Made by a program: the position numbers and the translations under genes. 7,922 bases of DNA. Origin: Chitinophaga pinensis (GTDB lineage Bacteria > Bacteroidota > Bacteroidia > NS11-12g > UBA9320). Below are positions 5,751-7,922 of the stretch, piece after piece. The notes beneath the pieces were generated by a model. The model had not been told where the DNA came from. It made no database searches and saw only the letters and a list, made by a program, of their open reading frames with translations. The DNA lies in assembly GCA_945890595.1 (NCBI GenBank), contig CAMDCQ010000108.1:1-7922 (forward strand), given 5' to 3'. Position 1 is the first letter of the stretch. Each line of letters opens with the position of its first letter.

Positions 5751-7922
5751 ATGAAGAAATCCATACTCCTCTCTGCTTGTTTTATCATCCAATATGCTGC
5801 TTTTGCGCAATTTCAAGTAATTCCTGTTAGCATTACAGACAATCTCACTAAGCCTTCTGTTTCTTTTGACAATCTAAAAAGCAAAAGCGCTGCGCAACCC
5901 AAATCATGTGATGAAGACACACTGGAATATGCCAGATACAAGGCTTCATCGTTTCAAGCAATATCTATTTCTAGCGGCTTTGCTTTAGGTCAGTATTACG
6001 ACGCCCCAGATAGTGTCGCCGTGACAGGTGCCACTTTTTACGGTTGGGTTGTTTCTACCAGCAACGACAAGGTTGATGTAACCGTTAGAATTTACGAGGT
6101 AGGCACAGATTCACTTCCTACCGGAAGTGCTGTTAGAACGAAAACCATTACGTTGGATACTACTTTCGGTGGTGGAGTTCTTACCGTTCTTAGAAAAAGT
6201 CTAACTTTTGACACGGCATTTATAACCAATAGACCCTATTTGCTAACTATTTCTTCTACCAGCTCCATTCGAACGGGCATCGTTTGTAATGGTTTTGCTA
6301 ACGGAGACGGCCAAGGTGAGAACCTAATGTGCGGTACCGTTTCTACTATTTGGTATCGGGGACTTAACCTAAACATTTCAGGCACCTCACTAGATTGCGA
6401 CTTACTCCTAGAGCCACACGTCAAGTATAAGACATACGCTGAATTTAGCCTTGCCAATTGTTATAACTACCAAGACTCATTGTCACCTGTCAACCTTAGC
6501 TCTCCTATTTTGAAACACAGAATGTATAACCGTTACATGAGTTATGGTCTTGGGCAATATTCGTATTACTGGTATTACGGTGCCGGAACTAGCTCACTTT
6601 ACGGCGAAAACGCCAAACAGAAATTAGCCTATCCTAGCAACAGAAATGTAATGCTAATTACCACAATGTACGGTTACCGAAATAGCACAAATTGTCAAGA
6701 CACCGCTTATAAACAACTAGATTACGAACCAAGCACGCTTACCTATTTTGTAGATACACCCATTTGTTCCGGAAATAACACAACCATACTTGCCAATTCA
6801 GATGCGCAAGTGTATTGGTATCAAAACTCTTCTTCATTACCCATAGACAGCGGAAAACAATTTACGACACCCATTTTAACAGGTAATGTCAATTATAAAA
6901 TTCAAGCCAGGAACAAATCATGTGCTAGCAGTGTAAAACAAATCCTAGTTTCGGTTGCAGAACAACCGTCTATACCCATAACAACCAATGACAGCATATG
7001 CTTAAATGCAAAAGCAAATCTTAGCGCTTTTGCGGATTATGGTCAAATAATTTGGTGGACAGATTCTGTAGGTGGAACAGCCATAGACACCGGCGATGTT
7101 TTGACAACCGATGTCCTTCAATATTCAAAACAGTACTATGCAGAAGCCAATAATCGTGGTTGCATTAGCAGTGAAAGGGCTGTAACCTACGCTAATGTTA
7201 ACGCAAATAATGCACCCGCTGATCCCATAACCAATACAGACAGCACCGTATGTATCCATGACGGATCTGTTGAATTAACTGCTACGACCGTTAGCACATC
7301 AAATATAGAATGGTATACCGTTGCGTCAGGCGGAACATCCATACATACTGGAGCATCATACAGTTTCACACCTAAAAAAACTGGCTCAACATTTTTATAT
7401 GTAGAAGCATTTGACGGACAGTGTGCCAGCACACGTGTTCAGAAAAGGGTACTCGTGTGGAATTTCCCTAGCGTCACAATTCAAAATAAAGACACACTGT
7501 GCATTGGAGATACATTGGATGTCATTTATTCTAATTTTAGTGGTTCTATACGCTGGTTTGATCAAGCAACAGGTGGTACTACCCTCTATGATAATGATAC
7601 GGTAAAGCTGTACAATCTAGCAGGTAATCGTACTTTTTACCTAGAACCCTACAGCCTTGTGTGCAGAGATACGTTACGACATCCCCTTGCAATCAGTGAA
7701 TTGAGCCCTGGAACGCTAAGTAATATTAAAGGAGCGTCAATTTGCGCTAATCAAACTGCCACTTTATCGGCTGCCACCACGGACGGATCTGTTATATGGA
7801 TGTCGCAGCCAAATTTGAGCACGATTGTATCCACAGGAAATAGTTACACTACAGGTGCACTAACTTCTAACACAGAATATTTTGTAGCAAGTAAAAACTA
7901 CCAATGCGTAAGTGAAATTAAC
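5751..7922 (+). CDS. Large secreted protein with tandem Ig_7-like repeats, N-terminal part (3' end outside window)
   Basis: The frame is open from ATG 5751 to the last base of the window (724 codons, no stop), so the gene continues beyond. Residues 1-19 form a Sec signal peptide (MKKSILLSACFIIQYAAFA) with Gln20 at +1. Residues about 53-330 are beta-rich, Thr/Ser/Tyr-rich secretory sequence that I cannot assign; part may be a jelly-roll-like domain starting at CDEDTLEYARY, with a possible second unit after Cys216. From about residue 334 five repeats of roughly 80 residues follow, resembling the Ig_7 (CHU_C-associated) Ig-like domain. Each has two Cys 52-57 residues apart and a Trp in the central strand. 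Such proteins are usually surface or secreted adhesins exported by the type IX secretion system, with a C-terminal sorting domain; that end is not visible, so T9SS export is an inference. The gene follows the tRNA terminator and has its own TAnnTTTG box. Confidence 0.9.
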   Translation, partial: MKKSILLSACFIIQYAAFAQFQVIPVSITDNLTKPSVSFDNLKSKSAAQPKSCDEDTLEYARYKASSFQAISISSGFALGQYYDAPDSVAVTGATFYGWVVSTSNDKVDVTVRIYEVGTDSLPTGSAVRTKTITLDTTFGGGVLTVLRKSLTFDTAFITNRPYLLTISSTSSIRTGIVCNGFANGDGQGENLMCGTVSTIWYRGLNLNISGTSLDCDLLLEPHVKYKTYAEFSLANCYNYQDSLSPVNLSSPILKHRMYNRYMSYGLGQYSYYWYYGAGTSSLYGENAKQKLAYPSNRNVMLITTMYGYRNSTNCQDTAYKQLDYEPSTLTYFVDTPICSGNNTTILANSDAQVYWYQNSSSLPIDSGKQFTTPILTGNVNYKIQARNKSCASSVKQILVSVAEQPSIPITTNDSICLNAKANLSAFADYGQIIWWTDSVGGTAIDTGDVLTTDVLQYSKQYYAEANNRGCISSERAVTYANVNANNAPADPITNTDSTVCIHDGSVELTATTVSTSNIEWYTVASGGTSIHTGASYSFTPKKTGSTFLYVEAFDGQCASTRVQKRVLVWNFPSVTIQNKDTLCIGDTLDVIYSNFSGSIRWFDQATGGTTLYDNDTVKLYNLAGNRTFYLEPYSLVCRDTLRHPLAISELSPGTLSNIKGASICANQTATLSAATTDGSVIWMSQPNLSTIVSTGNSYTTGALTSNTEYFVASKNYQCVSEIN
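6750..7922 (+). repeat. Five diverged tandem Ig_7-like protein repeats (fifth cut by window end)
   Basis: These are protein-level repeats inside the secreted-protein gene. The Cys pairs are at residues 339/391, 417/471, 501/558, 584/638 and 665/719, and the first-Cys spacing is 78, 84, 83 and 81 residues. Each unit runs Cys, a strand with hydrophobic residues, then a W-containing strand (VYWYQ, IIWWT, IEWYT, IRWFD, VIWMS). Most then show a GGT turn and a strand rich in Tyr/Phe before the second Cys. The paired Cys probably form a disulfide in each domain. DNA identity between units is low, so the array is old and not a recent expansion. Confidence 0.85.

Noticed and set aside
5751..5783. Possible lipobox LSAC at residues 7-10 of the secreted repeat protein
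   Set aside because: The Cys comes after only about six hydrophobic residues, and the hydrophobic stretch continues to a good signal peptidase I site (AFA before Gln20), so an ordinary secreted protein is more likely.
6236..6457. Short minus-strand ORF under the secreted repeat protein (also 7187-7432, and the plus-strand ORF at 7411-7605)
   Set aside because: The main plus frame is open for 724 codons with a signal peptide and repeating Cys/Trp pattern, so these overlapping ORFs are shadows.
6750..7922. Tandem DNA repeats, CRISPR or a phase-variable array in the repeat region
   Set aside because: The periodicity exists only at protein level; the DNA units are highly diverged and no direct nucleotide repeats or spacers are visible.

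Overview
The window looks like chromosomal DNA of a member of the Bacteroidota. The evidence is the combination of families (a FecI-type sigma factor, a FecR with a C-terminal STN-like domain, a TonB-dependent receptor with STN and carboxypeptidase-regulatory-like domains, a DUF4249 lipoprotein, and a secreted protein with tandem Ig_7-like repeats). Two perfect matches to the Bacteroidota -7 promoter box TAnnTTTG, near absence of Shine-Dalgarno sequences, and glutamine just after the predicted signal-peptide cleavage sites agree with this. The class (Flavobacteriia, Chitinophagia, Cytophagia, Saprospiria) cannot be resolved from the sequence alone.

Layout. Positions 2-328 (+) are the 3' end of a saccharopine dehydrogenase-like gene. 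It converges tail to tail with a five-gene minus-strand operon (5461 down to 325), and the two stop codons share one CTAG palindrome. The operon reads, in transcription order: ECF sigma factor (4892-5461), a 62-residue protein resembling only the N-terminal domain of FecR (4694-4882), a full-length FecR anti-sigma factor (3780-4694), an 855-residue TonB-dependent receptor (1197-3764) and a DUF4249 lipoprotein (325-1200). Junctions are very tight: 9 nt, a TAATG overlap, 15 nt, and an ATGA overlap. A divergent plus-strand region follows: a probable promoter (5545-5552), tRNA-Cys(GCA) (5585-5655), a strong hairpin terminator (5664-5696), a second TAnnTTTG box (5728-5735), and the 5' part of a large secreted repeat protein (5751 to the window end).

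How the genes work together. The operon has the parts of a cell-surface signalling system like Fec. The receptor binds an unidentified ligand, its periplasmic STN domain contacts FecR, FecR releases or activates the sigma factor, and the sigma factor presumably transcribes receptor and lipoprotein genes. The DUF4249 lipoprotein, translationally coupled to the receptor, is probably its surface partner. The substrate cannot be read from the sequence. The most unusual element is the extra stand-alone FecR-N-like protein between sigma factor and FecR. Neither the sigma factor nor the receptor has a usable in-frame ATG start.

There is no gene-free stretch longer than about 125 bases. The only sizeable gaps are 5462-5584 (divergent promoter region) and 5656-5750 (terminator plus promoter).
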